Origin: Isoetes taiwanensis
Lineage: Eukaryota; Streptophyta; Lycopodiopsida; Isoetales; Isoetaceae
Length of the DNA stretch: 64,000 nt
Assembly (NCBI GenBank): GCA_021234155.1
Contig: JAJEKV010000377.1
Location: 60,001 to 124,000 of the forward strand
Direction of reading: 5' to 3'
Positions 24,387 through 36,561 of the stretch are shown here, piece by piece. Position 1 is the stretch's first letter, and every line of letters starts with the position of its first letter. Both the position numbers and the translations under genes were made by a program. The notes beneath the pieces are model-generated. The model did not search any database. It was given only the letters and a program-made list of their open reading frames with translations, and had not been told where the DNA came from.

Positions 24387-25320
24387 ATAATAATAATAAT
24401 AATAATTGTATTGATCTTGCCCTTTGGACCTTGAAGGTCACGAGGCAGCAATTTACAGTGTCTGATCATAGACTTAACAGAAAAGAACGATGTGAGTCTA
24501 TATCCTTGATGTATCTACCAAGGTTATAAGGCTCCATCTCAAGTATCCCATGTAAATGTACAAGATTTATGTTGTGTCTATCTCTGATATGTGAGTATTC
24601 AGGACATTCAAGTAAAACATGTCCTTCCTCCTCCATGACTCCCAATGTGCAAAAGAGCGTAGTCCGCTCTCTCGGGATCCCGGCCCATCTACACTGCTTT
24701 CGGACATGAGGCGATGCGAGCTTGTCCGTAGATCCGCCACCACATGCTTCATATGTCTCGAGATGTTTGACAACAGGTAATCAGGTTCCGTGTACATCAC
24801 CAATTGATTTATGTCTTCAATATACTTCTGCATTCTACTCCCTTTTGAGTGCCATAACCGGTTGATTGCCAATTCTTGGACCAAATCTCTGACACCTATC
24901 TCAGAATCCGGCCAGTTTTCTTGAGTTACCCCCCAACTAGCAGCCCATTTCAATAAATTTTCCTTCCATTCCGAAAGTTGAACTTCGACGCTATTCTTGA
25001 TGGCCTACATTGGCTGCTGACCTAACCCGGTTTACATAATTGATAGTTCGGCATAATGCTTCGACCTCTAAGGGAAGCATAATTTGTCTCATAAGCATAA
25101 TGGCATAAGGCGTTTGGCTTTTTACCCCTAATTCATCCGTCAAGAATAGTTTAAGGACTGATTCAACCCGCTTCCATTGCCTATTTGACAAGCAGGGCCC
25201 CCAGATCGGGCATCCATATAATATAACTGTTTGTACTAGTACCTTAAATAATGTCTTCTTCAAGGACCAGCTTGTGAGATCCGCACTCCAGCACTTAGTT
25301 AACATGGAATATAAGGCGGA
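24387..25320 (-). mobile_element. 5'-truncated LINE nested in the L1
   Basis: On the minus strand it ends at a (TTA)n tail (24387-24407 on the plus strand, read TAA). Its coding part is the C-terminal third of the same LINE family as 2880-4967. The frame at 25305-24991 contains CWSADLTSWSLKKTLFKVLV and DELGVKSQTPYAIML, and another at 24953-24567 contains SSHRLMSESS. The two copies align over this whole region, including the 3' UTR wording around AAGGTCCAAAAAGGGCA. It was inserted into the L1 after the L1 had landed. Confidence 0.8.
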
Positions 25321-25341
25321 AGAAGAAATCCAAAATACCTC

Positions 25342-28300
25342 ATGCTTAAGATTATGTCCTGGAATGTGAGAGGTGCATGTTCATCTCCCCAAAAATGGCA
25401 GAGGTTGGCTAATTTAATTAAGCACATTAATCCAGATATTTTATGTATGCAAGAGCATAAATGTGATAGAGGCAGGGTCGTTCCAATGATGAATTTGTTT
25501 GGGAAGCAAACTTCTGCTCTAATAAGTACTTCAGGCAAGGCTCGGGGTGGTACAATGATAGCCTGAAGTATGGATGTTCATGTCACATTTACAGCAAAAG
25601 ATAAATTTGGAAGGTGGACAGTTATTAAATGGAAGCAAGGACTTCAAGAATGTGGTATCATTAATGTATATGCATCTAATATTCCTAGAAAAAGAGCTAC
25701 TTTATGGGCTTCTTTATGTAATAAAATACCAAAATGGGGTGAAAATATGGCTTGGCTTTTAGTAGGGGATTTCAATATGGTCGAATCAAAGACAAGCATT
25801 AGGTGGTGGGAATGATTGTAAGTGGCTTTGAACGGCAAAGATGGCGAAGTTACTCTTTCAACATGGGTTTATGGAAGTTGATGGAGATTCATCTTTTACT
25901 TGGACTAATAATTGGGTTGGTCCAGGATTGTCACAGGCTCGTCATGATCGAATATATGCAAATAGTGTGCTTTGTGATATATGTCCACGGTTATGGAGGC
26001 TTAATTATTTGGCTTGAGTCTCGGACCATAATCCTCAAATTCTTGAAAATCGTGAACTTACTCACAAAGAGAGACAAAAAGAAAAACGGTATTTAAATTG
26101 AATACTAGATGGTTGCCTAATGAGGAGTTTGAAGCGCTGGGATGTCGAGGCTTGGGAAAAGGCTTCATCTCAACAACATGGTATGCGACGTATTGTTGAG
26201 GCTTTGGCAAATGTCAAGATTTTTGCGAAAAGGTGGGGAGCGCAACGAGTTTGTGAAGAAAAAGAGACCTTGAGTAAGTTATATGCTGAATTAGAGGAGC
26301 TTAAGAAAGTTGGTACAGACTCTTTTAGATTGCAACAGGTTATTGATGCTATTCGTGGTCTTGAAGTGGCCCAAATTCAATCAAGACGTGTTAAACTGGT
26401 TTAACCCGGTTTGAAAGATGGAGATCATTGTAATAAGCTATTTTTTAGAGCTTCAAAGCAGAAGAGGTATGCAGCTACTATGCACTCTCTATCTATGCCG
26501 GATGAGAGGGTAATGACAGAGCCAAATGAGATTAAACAGTCTCTTACTCAATACTTTGAAACTTTTTTTAAGGTCAAACATTTGCCTCACGAAGATGTAA
26601 TGCAGGATATTGTGCTTTCTAAGGTTCATGCAATTCTTTCACAAGAGGAATCTCAATTGTTAGAGGCACCACTGTCTATGTCTGAATTGCGAGCAGCAAC
26701 ATTTGAGTTGGCTTCAGATAAATGCCCAGGTATGGATGGTATTCCTGTAGAATTTTTTAAAAGGTATTGGGAATGGACGTCAGTAAGCATTATGGAGGCA
26801 TACAAAGATTTGTGTACTTCACATCAATTTGATAGGATTTTGAATATGGGTTTGATTTCTCTTATTCCTAAAGTGAAAGAACCCGTGAGCATTCATGATT
26901 GGCTTCAATAACTCTTCTATCTACTATCTATAAAATTATTGCAAAAGCCTATGCAGAAAGACTTAAACCGGTTTTGGGATTGAGAATAGATGCGGCTCAG
27001 TCAGGCTTTCTTCCAGGTCGGCAAATTTTTCATAATATAGTGGCAGCATATGAGGGAGTTCATTGGGCCCAATGTTCGGGTCAAAATCTTCTATATTTAA
27101 AATTGGATTTTGCTAAAGCTTATAATAGTGTGAAATGGACTTTCTTGGATGCCATGCTTTTGAAATTGGGATTTGGGCCTGGTTTCCGCTCTATGATGCA
27201 TAAAATGTTGATTTCTGCAAAGGGGGTAGTACTGTATCATGGAGAACCCTTGGTGCTTTTTCCAATTGAACGTGGAATAAGGCAAGGTTGCCCTTTAGCT
27301 CCTTTTTTGTTTACTATAGTGGCAGAAGGACTTTCGCAACTATTGCATGAGGCTGAAAAGGATGGTTTGGTGAAGGGATTGACCAGGTTTTGATTAATCA
27401 GTTTGCAGACGATACCTTCTTGCTAGTGGATGGTGAAGAGAATAATGTGCAGATAATCAAAAAACTTTTGGATATATTTTCAATTGCATCTGGTTGTCTC
27501 CTTAATTGGGCTAAGTGTAGTGCTTTATGGGTGGGGAAGGAAGCAGTTCCGCATTTTTTATATGAGTATGCCTGGAAGGTGGTTGTACCTTCTGCAAAGA
27601 CAAAGCTTCTAGGAGTCCCTTCTGGTCTAGATATTGACATGAATGAAGCATGGGATGAAATTATCTTAAATTTACAAAGGCATCTGATTTGGTGGAGAGG
27701 CTCAAAGTTATCCTTGGCGGTGTAGAATTCAAGTAGCTAAGTCAAGATTGAACAATACACATATTTATTTGGTTTTGGTTCTATTGGCTCCAGCTTCTAA
27801 GTTTTGCGAGATAAAAAGATTGTAAGAGATTTTGTCTGGTGTACTGATAAAGGAGGCACTGTGAAGGTGGCGTGGAAGAAATGTATGTTGTTTAAACAAC
27901 AAGGAGGACTTGGTATGTTGGATCTTTCTTTACAGGGTAAGGTCTTAGCTTCTAAGCTATTGTTGCTTTGTTGAAAGATGATTGTGCATCACCGTGCATG
28001 AAGTTACTTAAACAATCGGTGAAGAAGTGTATGGTTTTTCATAAGTTTAGGTGTGAGAATTGAGCTCCCTTGGGCATTGTTATATCCATTGAAAGCTTAT
28101 TCACATGCCTCTCCAGTACTGAAAGGCTTGCTTCGGGCCTGGAAGGTAGTCCAGCAGGTGATTACATTTGATTGGGAAGCTTGTCTTTAGGCATCTTCCC
28201 CTTTTTTGTGGTTGCCTTTGTATACTCATGGACAACTACACCCAGTGGTAGAATTTATGCATGCGCATTCCCAAGCACGGTGGAGGAGAGCGGGTATTAT

Positions 28301-29110
28301 TTCTATTGAACAGTGGTATTTTGGTATTGACATTGCTCCTTGGCAATGGTTTCAGGAGAAATATGGGTTGTTGGATAAAGATATCACTATATGGGCTTAT
28401 GTAGCAAGTGCTCTTCCTTTAATTAAGAAGGTTGGTGACCAGAGATGTTGGAACTTTGTTCAAGGTATTAAAGAAGGCAAGAAGCTAGTAAGTTCATGCT
28501 ACAGATTGCTTACATCCTCAAGTACTTTATCACCTTCTCGAAAATGGCACTTACAGACTTTGCCTTCTCAATGGCAATCCATCTGGAACCTTGTTTGGTC
28601 TAAATATAATCCTCCAAAGGTAAATGCTTTACTTGGCAGGCGATTCATCGCTCTTTGAGAGTTAATGAGATGGTTCATCGCTTTAAGCCGGGAGTAAGCC
28701 CACTTTGCCCAATGTGTGAGCGGTGCATTGAAACATTGGAGCATTGTTTATATTTGTGTGCAGAGCTGAGTAGTCTTAGGTCCTGGCTGCATTCTCTTTT
28801 TGGAGTATCTTTGGATAGTCAGCACTTTCTTTTGGGTATTTATCCAAATCAGTGGACTGCTTCTAAAAGGATTGCATTTCACATGGCAAAGTCTTGGCTA
28901 ATATGGAGTGTATGGAAGCGAAGGCGAAGAAAGGTCTTTTATGATAAGCATATTTCTTCTCAGGTGGTACTTCAAGAAATTCGTAAGAAGTTGTATAATT
29001 GCTTTCAGATCTCTAATTGGCCGGATCGTATTAAATTTTCAATATGGAGTGATCATCTAAAAGTGATTGATGCTTCAGGGATATTTCTTACTTCTGGAAG
29101 TACTTTGTAA
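25342..29110 (+). pseudogene. L1 ORF2 (endonuclease, reverse transcriptase, zf-RVT), broken
   Basis: Domain order is that of plant L1 ORF2. An AP-like endonuclease begins MSWNVRGACSSPQKW near 25357, with LCMQEHKC (catalytic Glu region, about 25441-25465) and LLVGDFNMV (about 25755). The RT follows in frames 26411-26911 and 26899-27393: ASDKCPGMDGIPVEF, SGFLPGRQI, LKLDFAKAYNSV, GIRQGCPLAPFLF. FADD is next at about 27400. A zf-RVT-like region follows at 28655-29110, with CPMCERCIETLEHCLYLC. Stops and frameshifts (about 25566, 25815, 26096, 26403, 26905, 27393, 27725, and throughout 27726-28205) disable it. Family role: nicking the target and copying the RNA there. Confidence 0.85.
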
Positions 29111-29160
29111 TATCTTGAGTGTATAATATGAAGTAAAACACGTTCTTCAAAAAAAAAAAA

Positions 29161-30039
29161 ATCTTGATGATATGATTTTTAAATAATTTGCAATTGGATG
29201 ATATCATTCTAGTTGGGGACTTCCTACAAATTTTAAAATGGGAATTTAAGGCCTATATTATATGAAGAGCTTAATGATTGAAACAACCTAACCACTTTTT
29301 ATAATCTCTCCATCAGTGTTGATTTTAGCGGTTGCAAAATTGCTATATTTCTAGATTTTTGTAAATATTAGTAGGCTTCCTTCAGTAAGAATATGAGATT
29401 AATTCGCCAAAGTTTTGTTTGAAGAAGCCTTCCCTCTTTAGTGTCATACTTATGCCTTAAATGTCTTTAGGGCATGATAAAGCCATACCGTTTGATGACT
29501 TTACCATCAGACACACCCAATACTTAAAATTTCAGACACAATCACAAAAACAAAATGGACTTTACAATACTAATTAGTGATATTTATGTGCGTCATTATA
29601 TTGCACTCATGACAACAATGATATGTTAGGATTTTAGACATTGTCACAAGTACTACACGAATACTTTAGTGGTTAATGTTTAATCGCCATATGCACTACA
29701 CAAATTCTTGAATGGGTAAAATTTATTGCCGTCCAAATAAAAATTGAGTCTAAAATTATTGTCAAAGTATTGATACTCAGATACGATATTGTCAGAATCA
29801 TCATTGCTCTCTACGGCCGAACAATTTTAGTTGGTCTAAACCACATAATTTACCTCATATATTGCCTTAATAGTATAAGTTATATCCAAATGATGAGATT
29901 ATTTGGAATAATAGCCAGAATCGAATCTCCCCCACGAGGGTTGAACCCCTCAAACACCAACCGTGCCAGGGCGCAGCATCGTTATGTCTTATAATCATTT
30001 CTTAATCCTTAATAAACCTTTAGCTCTTTAATCCCCTTT
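29161..30039. other. Unassigned spacer with a tRNA-like scrap
   Basis: AT-rich DNA. On the minus strand near 29925-29975, TGGCACGGTTGG and GGGGTTCAACCC resemble pol III A and B boxes, but they are only about 10 bp apart, far too close for a tRNA. It may be a deleted SINE. Nothing else is recognised. Confidence 0.4.
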
Positions 30040-30351
30040 CCTACCGTACAACCCCAAACAACCATGGCCACTTATGCAGCCCCTTGCCCAGACCCCCACT
30101 TGGAGGAAGACATTCCTCAAGCCATAGCCCAGCTCCAGCCCCAGCCCCAATCCCAAGCACACCCCCCAAGCTGCTGGCCCTTGGCAGGATGAGCCCGGCT
30201 GGGAGAACCAGGGGGAGGGACCGCCACGAAAACGGCCTCGACCAAATAGCAAGGACAAGGGAAAAACCTCTTCCATGAGGAAAGAGGCCTGGCGAAGACC
30301 AAATCTACGAGATCGACCCGGGAGACGGATGACTGCTGCTCAGACCCGACG

Positions 30352-30768
30352 ATGCACCAAGCGCAGGCGCAGACAAAGGCCTTGAAACAAATGGAGGCAG
30401 GAATTGAGAGCAATAGGACCTGGATTGCAGGCCTAGCAGACGAGATCCAGTCTTCGGTGTCCCACGTGCTCAAAAGACAGTTGGCAGCAGAGAGGCAACA
30501 GAGTGCGGAGATGGAGACCCGCACGCAGCAGTTAGAAGACGGGCTTCACTTGACACACTCTGAGAGGCAACAAGAGAAGCAGTGTCTTGCTGACCTGCGT
30601 GCTCGTGTGGACTCCCTCCTCACCACTATAGAGACCATCTCCCGTCTCCAGTCAGAAGCTGAGGGGGCTTCCACCACAATGCGGAGCATCTGGGCCACCT
30701 TCGAAGTGAGCCAGACAGAGCTGAGAACCCTACAAAGTAGGGCCGAGTCACAGGACCAGGAGATGTAG
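30352..30768 (+). pseudogene. LINE ORF1-like coiled-coil protein fragment
   Basis: A 138-residue frame of Gln-, Glu- and Ala-rich heptads (for example KALKQMEAGIES and QLEDGLHLTHSERQQEK) with no Pro or Gly breaks over about 100 residues, typical of a coiled coil. It is followed in another frame (30849-31298) by more Gln/Ala-rich, then Pro/His-rich sequence. LINE ORF1 proteins often trimerise by such a coil. The assignment rests on position upstream of an endonuclease. An upstream ATG at 30063 starts a 42-codon frame of the same character that stops at about 30191. Confidence 0.5.
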
Positions 30769-31779
30769 GAGCTCCATGCAACCTTGCCCAGCAAGGCAAG
30801 GGCCTCAATGCCGAGGTCCATGAACAATTACGGCAATGCACGCATGAGTTGGCCAGGCAGCAGAAATCTCAACAGGAGCTAGGCTCCCGACTTCAGGCAG
30901 CAGAGGCCGCAGCACAGGGCATGACAAGCCCACATGCCCAGCAGCTCGTAAGCACCAACCACGCAGACAGACAACACATGTTCCATCCCGAACACCACAC
31001 TCCCCTTGCTATGAACAGCCCACACCCCCCAGACAACAGTCATCACCTGTTGGGACAGCCAATGTTGCCCCGCGGCTCAGTGAGCACAAGAGCAGGGCTG
31101 GTGATGTCACAATGTAGTGGTGCGTGGACTCTCATAGGAAGCAGGAGAGGATCTCACCAAGCCCCTCCAGGATCAAATCCTATCTCGCATGACATTTCAG
31201 TTCACAGTCCAAATTGTTCATGCAAGCTGCCTTGGGGACCAACGCACAGTTTGCCCATGCGTTGTCACCTTCACGGTTGCAGACAGACGAGTGTGTGAGG
31301 AAATTTTGTGATGGAGTAGGCACTTGAAGGGGACCACCCTATATGTTGACCAGGATCTTACTCCGATGCAACATGAGTCCCGCCAGCAAGAGTTTGCTCA
31401 AGTCAGGGACATCCGCCATCCACGGGGGAGGGGGGGGGGATGTGTGCAGGATTGGTCTGAGGAAAGCTTCGCATTTTTAGGCCGGCACCTGCTGAGGTCA
31501 CCGATGCAATGTGTCAAGCTGCTGCAGCACCCAGAGGCCCTTTTGCTACCACTACAGGAGTTGCTCCTCCTGTTGCCACCACAGCATTTGCCGCAAGCTC
31601 CCACGCTACCCTCTGTTGCCCCTCCTACTCCCGCTGCTCCAACTGTTCCAGCAACTTTGCTCAGGCACCACATACTGCGCCCCCTACAGCTGGCATATAT
31701 CATTGTGTATCTATATCAAATACCAACAAATAGGAATTGTGCCTCCATGTGGTGTCTTAGAAATGTTGGGACTTCCCTT

Positions 31780-33115
31780 TTCAGAAGGGGGAGAGTCTCA
31801 ACTCTATTGCACCAAATATGGATCTCATTTTCCTCATAGAAACATGGGAACATGCAAAGCATAGACTGCCGGACCTCCCAGGCTATCTGCATTTCTCGGT
31901 GTTCAACGAGTGCACAGGCAAGCGGGGGCATGGGGAGGTAGCATGCTACTATCCTGCAACTTTGGTGCGGTCATCTCCCTACACAAAATAGACTAATACA
32001 ATCCCTACTTGTGGTGTGCATGCAAGATGACAGTGGCAACATCCTCTTTGTAGCCGCATGCTACTTTCTACATGCCCAGAGCAATTTCTATAATACTCAT
32101 TTGGGTGTGGATAGATTGGAGCCCTATGTCGATCTATATGATGATATACAGCAGCACAAACAGTTGGGCAAGGTAATGCTGCTTAGAGACTTTAATGCAT
32201 GTACAGGAGCCAAGCAAGTCTTGAAATTTGAACCCCTGGCAGAGGATGTCTCGCAGTTGAATCCCACAGAGGTAGCTTGGCCAAGGATATCAGATGACAA
32301 CCATATTTCATGCTATGATAGGTAGTTGTTGTTGCTGGATAGTATCTTTGACCTGGTCATTTATAATGGGTTGGCGCAATGGCCGTCTTCCAGGCGCTGC
32401 ACTTGTAGACAGGAGAACCAGAGGGGCAGATTCAGTGTTGTGGATTACGTGCTGGTAGAAGAATACAATCTGCATCTGGTTACCCATTTTTTGCATGTCT
32501 GAGGAAGTGGACTCAGACCACCAGCCCCTTTTCTAGCATGTAAATTGGCAGGCTTCCCATGTATCCATTGCCTCAACACCCCAGGTGCCCCGGCTGCACC
32601 TAGATTATGACCGTGCAGATACCTATGCCCAGATGCTTAGGCATGATCTAGAGGGACTATTGCAGCTTCCTACACTTCAGCAGTAGTCTGTCCAGCTGAC
32701 ACACCTGCTTCTGACAGCCACTGAAAGATAGAGAAGTCAATCACGGAGGCCCTCGGGCGCTACCACCTTCCACCGCAACAGATGGTTTGATGACGAGTGT
32801 AGGGAGATCAAACGCGGACTCCGACAAGTCACTAATCCCATCTTACTTCCACATGCCATCAGTCAATACCGCTCCTTCCTCAAGAATAAGAAAGCCAGAT
32901 ACCTCGCAGAGCACCAGCAACAAATGTTTAGTCTTCTGGATCGGCACCCTAGGATATTCTGGAGAAAGGTATTGAGCAAGGCTACACAATGCACAGGGAC
33001 CATCATCTCAGAGCTATCACGAACCTACGCGAGAACAAGGAAAATAAGCAGAAAAATATGCAAGAAATACGGAAGAAATACTCCAAGATTGGCAAAGAAT
33101 CGGATATATGAATAG
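31780..33115 (+). pseudogene. LINE endonuclease (AP-like) domain and linker
   Basis: The frame near 31795-31960 gives MDLIFLIETWEHAKHRLPD, the conserved catalytic Glu strand. LLRDFNACTG (about 32182-32211) is the GDFN motif with G changed to R. FSVVDYVLV (about 32433-32459) and DSDHQPL (about 32513) are the last two catalytic blocks. After that, WFDDECREIKRGLR (about 32780-32825) and the linker to RT are seen, and then the element stops. Frameshifts at about 31990, 32325, 32500 and 32690 disable it. The enzyme class nicks the target DNA for priming. Confidence 0.7.
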
Positions 33116-33263
33116 GAATCAAGAGTACAATGGCCCAAAGGCAAGTAGGAACACGAGACAGATGCCTAGAAGGCTCAAAACTTGCGTTGAACCAGAATTA
33201 GACGTTATCATGTGGACGTCTTTTTTGGGTGTCTGTAGAATCCATGATGTGTTGGGCTAGCAA

Positions 33264-33430
33264 AGAATAGAATAGAATAGAATAGAATTTTTATCGTCCA
33301 TGGAGACCAATTGGCCTATGGGACCCAGCGTATTACTGCCTGGGCTAAAAAACCCCCTCCCCGCCCTAAAGGGTTGCTTGGGGGAACAACCGTGACAGGA
33401 ATAGGCTTGCTGTCAAACTGTACAGATACA
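33264..33430 (-). mobile_element. LINE 3' tail fragment, (CTATT)n
   Basis: The plus strand reads (AATAG)n at 33264-33287, then a sequence almost identical to 5657-5800 (TATCGTCCATGGAGACCAAT, GGCCTATGGGACCCA). It is therefore the last 150 bp of the GC-rich LINE family in minus orientation. It abuts the 5' half of a plus-strand copy. Twin priming would place the inverted piece on the other side, so the two pieces are more simply separate insertions. Confidence 0.75.
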
Positions 33431-35432
33431 AAAACAAATATAAATATGATGTACTGCGGCTCTTCAGGTTTTGTCGAGGGAATTTAGCCATTGGCTTCAT
33501 TCGGCATTCTCAGTCCCCTGCAAGAGCGCCTATCTTCTTCGTAAAAAAGAAGGATGATTTGCTGCATCTGGTCGTTGATTATCGCGGCTTCAATAAAATC
33601 ACAGTGCCAAATCGGTATCCACTTCCTCTAATTGCAGAGTTGTTGGAGGGAACGACTCCAAGGTGCGCATTATTTTACGAAGATTGATCTTCGGGGTGCC
33701 TATAATCTTATTCGGATCCAGGAGTGTGATGAGTGGAAAACAACCTTTTGTACTCGGTATGGCCATTTTTAGTACACAGTTATGCCGTTTGGACTTACCA
33801 GTGCTCCGGCAGTATTCCAGCATTTGGCCAATGATGTTTTTCGAGAGTTTTTAGACATTTTTGTTATCATCTATTTGGATGATATTCTTATTTATTCTAA
33901 GACTCTCGAAGAACATGAGAGGCATGTTCGATAGATCCTTCAGAAGTTTCGTGAACATGGGTTGTATGCCAAACTTGAGAAGTATCAGTTTGAGCAGGAT
34001 AATATGGAGTTCCTTGGCTATCGCATCACTCCACATGGAGTCTCTATGGACCCCGAAAAGGACAGCACTGTTCTGGAGTGGCAAACACCTTCATCCGTTC
34101 GAGATGTTCAGTGTTTTCTTGGGTTTGCCAATTTCTATCGGCGTTTCATTTGGGATTATTCAGAGATTGCCCTTCCTTTGACACGCCTCACGGTTAAGGA
34201 CTTGCCATTTGAATGGATTGTGGAAGCAGAATCTGCTTTCGTTACCCTTAAGCATGCTTGCACCATGGCGCCAGTTCTTGCTCATACAGATCCTTTGCGC
34301 CCATATGTTGTCGAAGCAGATGCTTCTGATTTTGCGTTTGGTGGGATCCTGTCACAGGAGGGGGATGATCATGAATTGCATCCAATCGCTTATCACTCAC
34401 GAAAGTTTTAGGCTGCTGAAATCAACTATCCCATTTATGACAAGGAGTTGTTGGCGATAGTGGATTCTTTCAAGGAGTGGAGACGTTTCCTGGAAGGATC
34501 TCTATATAAGGCCACAGTCTATACAGATCATCGAAATCTAGAGTATTTTCAGTCTGCTCGAGTGCTCAACTGTCGTCAGGCCCGGTGGCATACTCAAGTA
34601 TTATCTCGGATTGATTTCATGCTCAAGTATCATCCTGTATCCCTCCAAGAGAAGCCTGATGCCTTGTCTCGACGCTCCTATCTTGAGCCCAAGCTAGGTG
34701 ATCCTGCATTTGACCAGCAATCACAGGTTATTCTAGGGCCTGATCGGTTTCAGCTTATGGCCCTCACTTTGTTCGAGAGGCCTCATGATACGGCCTTGTT
34801 GGAGTCTGTTCGAGCATCTCTGCCTTCCAATTCATTGGCTCAAGATGTATTCTCACACCTTGGCTCTGCATCATCTTCTCAGCAGATGCGATCAGACTAT
34901 GATCGTTTTGAGGTTCGAGATGGACTCCTGTTCCATGATGGGCTTCTGTATGTGCCAAATGGTGCTTCTAGGCTTCGGATTCTCCAAGCTTGCCATGATT
35001 CACCTATATGGTCGGACACTTTTGCAGTAGCCAAGACTCTTGAACTTATTAGTCGAGAGTATTGGTGGCCTGGGCTTCGTCGCTCTGTCGAAGTTTTTAT
35101 TCGATCCTCTGACATCTGCTGTTGAGCCAAGGTTCCAAGGCATCTTCCTCATGGCCTTATTCAGCCACTGCCGGTACCAGATGTACCTTGGAAGAGCATT
35201 TCTATAGACTTTATCCCAGAGTTGCCAGTTTCTCGGGGTTATGATGCCATCATGGTTGTCGTTGATCGTTTCTCTAAGATGGCTCATTTTATTCCCTGCA
35301 CACCATCACCAGTGAGGGAACAACGGATCTTCTTCTTCGTGAAGTAGTCAGACTTCACGGCTTGCCTGGTACTATCGTCAGCGATCGTGGACAACAGTTC
35401 GTCGCCAGGTTTTTAGAAGCGGCTTTTGGAAC
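33431..35432 (+). mobile_element. Ty3/gypsy LTR retrotransposon, internal fragment
   Basis: Only part of pol survives, without LTRs, gag or protease. It starts inside the RT N-terminus beside a LINE tail and stops inside the integrase core at a (CCCTCTCT)-type simple repeat (35433-35460). No chromodomain region is left. The 288 bp that follow, up to the DIRS-like element at 35749, are unassigned. Confidence 0.8.
33441..35432 (+). pseudogene. Ty3/gypsy pol: RT, RNase H, integrase
   Basis: [22 protein letters not shown] and VDYRGFNKI open the palm. The catalytic YLDD is at about 33872-33883, followed by FLGYRITPHGV and FLGFANFYRRFI. RNase H: EADASDFAFGGILSQEG (about 34313), KELLAIVDSFKEWRRFLEG and TDHRNLEYF. 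Integrase: zinc-binding His in ILQACHDSP, SREYWWPGL and a CC pair near 35117, then the core with [25 protein letters not shown] and SDRGQQFV. The last catalytic Glu is lost by truncation. Frames break at about 33690, 33855, 33935, 34411 and 35125, so it is dead. This class copies its RNA and integrates the DNA. Confidence 0.85.
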
Positions 35433-35748
35433 CCTCCCTCTCTCCCTCCCTCTCTCTCAAGAACCAGGATGAGATGCTATAGGGCACAAAGCAACTCAAT
35501 GAAACTGGTAATATAGAGAAGAAGGAGAATAGCAGCGGTGCGATACTAAACTAGAACCGAATCAATGCGCATAGCACCTCTTATTATGAAAGTCATATTG
35601 TGTGCATGTAGTAATCATCTAAGAATGGATAAAAGCATGCTACAATTTACCATCTAAAGTGTTTTTTAGCAACAAAAAAAGTGCCCAAAAAGTACCTTGC
35701 ACTGGTATTAAGAACTTGCATAAATATCGCAAAGCTTAAAAATTGATT

Positions 35749-35788
35749 CATTCCTAGGATGGGTCCTGATCTACACATAAGTGGCCGA
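35749..35788 (-). repeat. DIRS-like terminal repeat B2
   Basis: CATTCCTAGGATGGGTCCTG and the following ACACATAAGTGGCCGA repeat, with two differences, the B1 copy at 36719-36758. It marks the left (3') end of the element. Confidence 0.7.
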
Positions 35789-36561
35789 AGTGAAGTGGTA
35801 TTCTCATTGAGCTTGTGAAAACGTTGAATACAAATTGAATTCCCCTACTGGGATAGAACCTTGAACGAACTTGAAATTTAAATGCTCCGAAAACTAGACA
35901 ATCATCGAGAGCACGAAGAAACTAGGGAATATAAGATGAACAAAGATCTTTCATCCGCCGCTCGGTTTATATAAGGAAGAGTTCTTGCGCGATGCCGTGC
36001 ACTTCGATCACCAAGAGACCTCAGAATCAACCTGCAAAGGCACAAATGAAGAAAAAACCCGTCAAGGAGTTAGGCGCCTTGCGCATTAATGTATCAAATA
36101 TCCAATCAAGTCCAGAGGCGCCAGGGCCACGCTGAAAAAAGGAACAACAGCCAACCAATCGAGAATCATCCGCGGAATGACCATCGCGGAGAAAAATAAA
36201 CGATTAGTGCTGCCTCAGAGGCTACATTGCCACGCTGAGAGATAAGAAATTGGAGGATGCCTCAGAGGCTACAGTGCCACGCTGAGAACAATGAACCATA
36301 AGAACATACCATCTTGCCAAGAACATCAGATAACGAGAAACATGGAGGATGCCAGAGGCAGTAAGCAACCTGAGAGGTAGAGAACGAAGACAGAAATTGC
36401 AGATGGCCACTTGACCAAAAGAAAAAGAAGAACGTCAACATGGACCAGAAACACAAACATGAAACATTTACTTCCAACAAATCCAAGAAAATTAACCGAA
36501 CCAGAGTCAGCGAACCCCACATCATCCGAGAAGAGCACAAAGAGAGGGTGGGGAAGGGTGA
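35789..36561 (-). other. DIRS-like 3' noncoding region between A2 and B2
   Basis: No coding sequence is convincing. It contains a two-copy repeat, CCTCAGAGGCTACATTGCCA with CGCTGAGA, at about 36212 and 36260, whose core GCCTCAGAGGC is palindromic. Confidence 0.45.

Larger units (their letters stand above)
22301..29160 (+). mobile_element. L1-type LINE, near full length, split by a second LINE
   Basis: The element has a 5' UTR (22301-22676), ORF1, ORF2 and a poly(A) of about 12 bases ending at about 29160. A likely target-site duplication flanks it: ATCTTCATGATA at 22289-22300 and ATCTTGATGATA just after the poly(A), one mismatch in 12. The inner element at 24387-25320 is a later insertion between the two ORFs. 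Both ORFs are broken. Confidence 0.8.
30040..33260 (+). mobile_element. LINE, 5' half only (ORF1 and endonuclease)
   Basis: The element keeps the promoter-proximal half and lacks the reverse transcriptase. It ends near 33260 in unrecognised sequence next to an oppositely oriented LINE tail. The linker peptide near 32900-32970 (HQQQMFSLLDRHPRIFWRK) aligns with the first residues kept by the GC-rich LINE at 7990, so the two are complementary pieces of one family. 33116-33260 holds no recognised coding sequence. Confidence 0.65.

Noticed and set aside
29925-29975. tRNA gene on the minus strand
   Set aside because: A-box and B-box-like words are present but only about 10 bp apart, and no cloverleaf arms pair. 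At best it is SINE debris.
33264-33430. Twin-primed inversion joining the 30040-33260 LINE and the minus tail
   Set aside because: In twin priming the inverted 5' piece lies on the other side of the 3' piece. The order here is wrong, so separate insertions are simpler.
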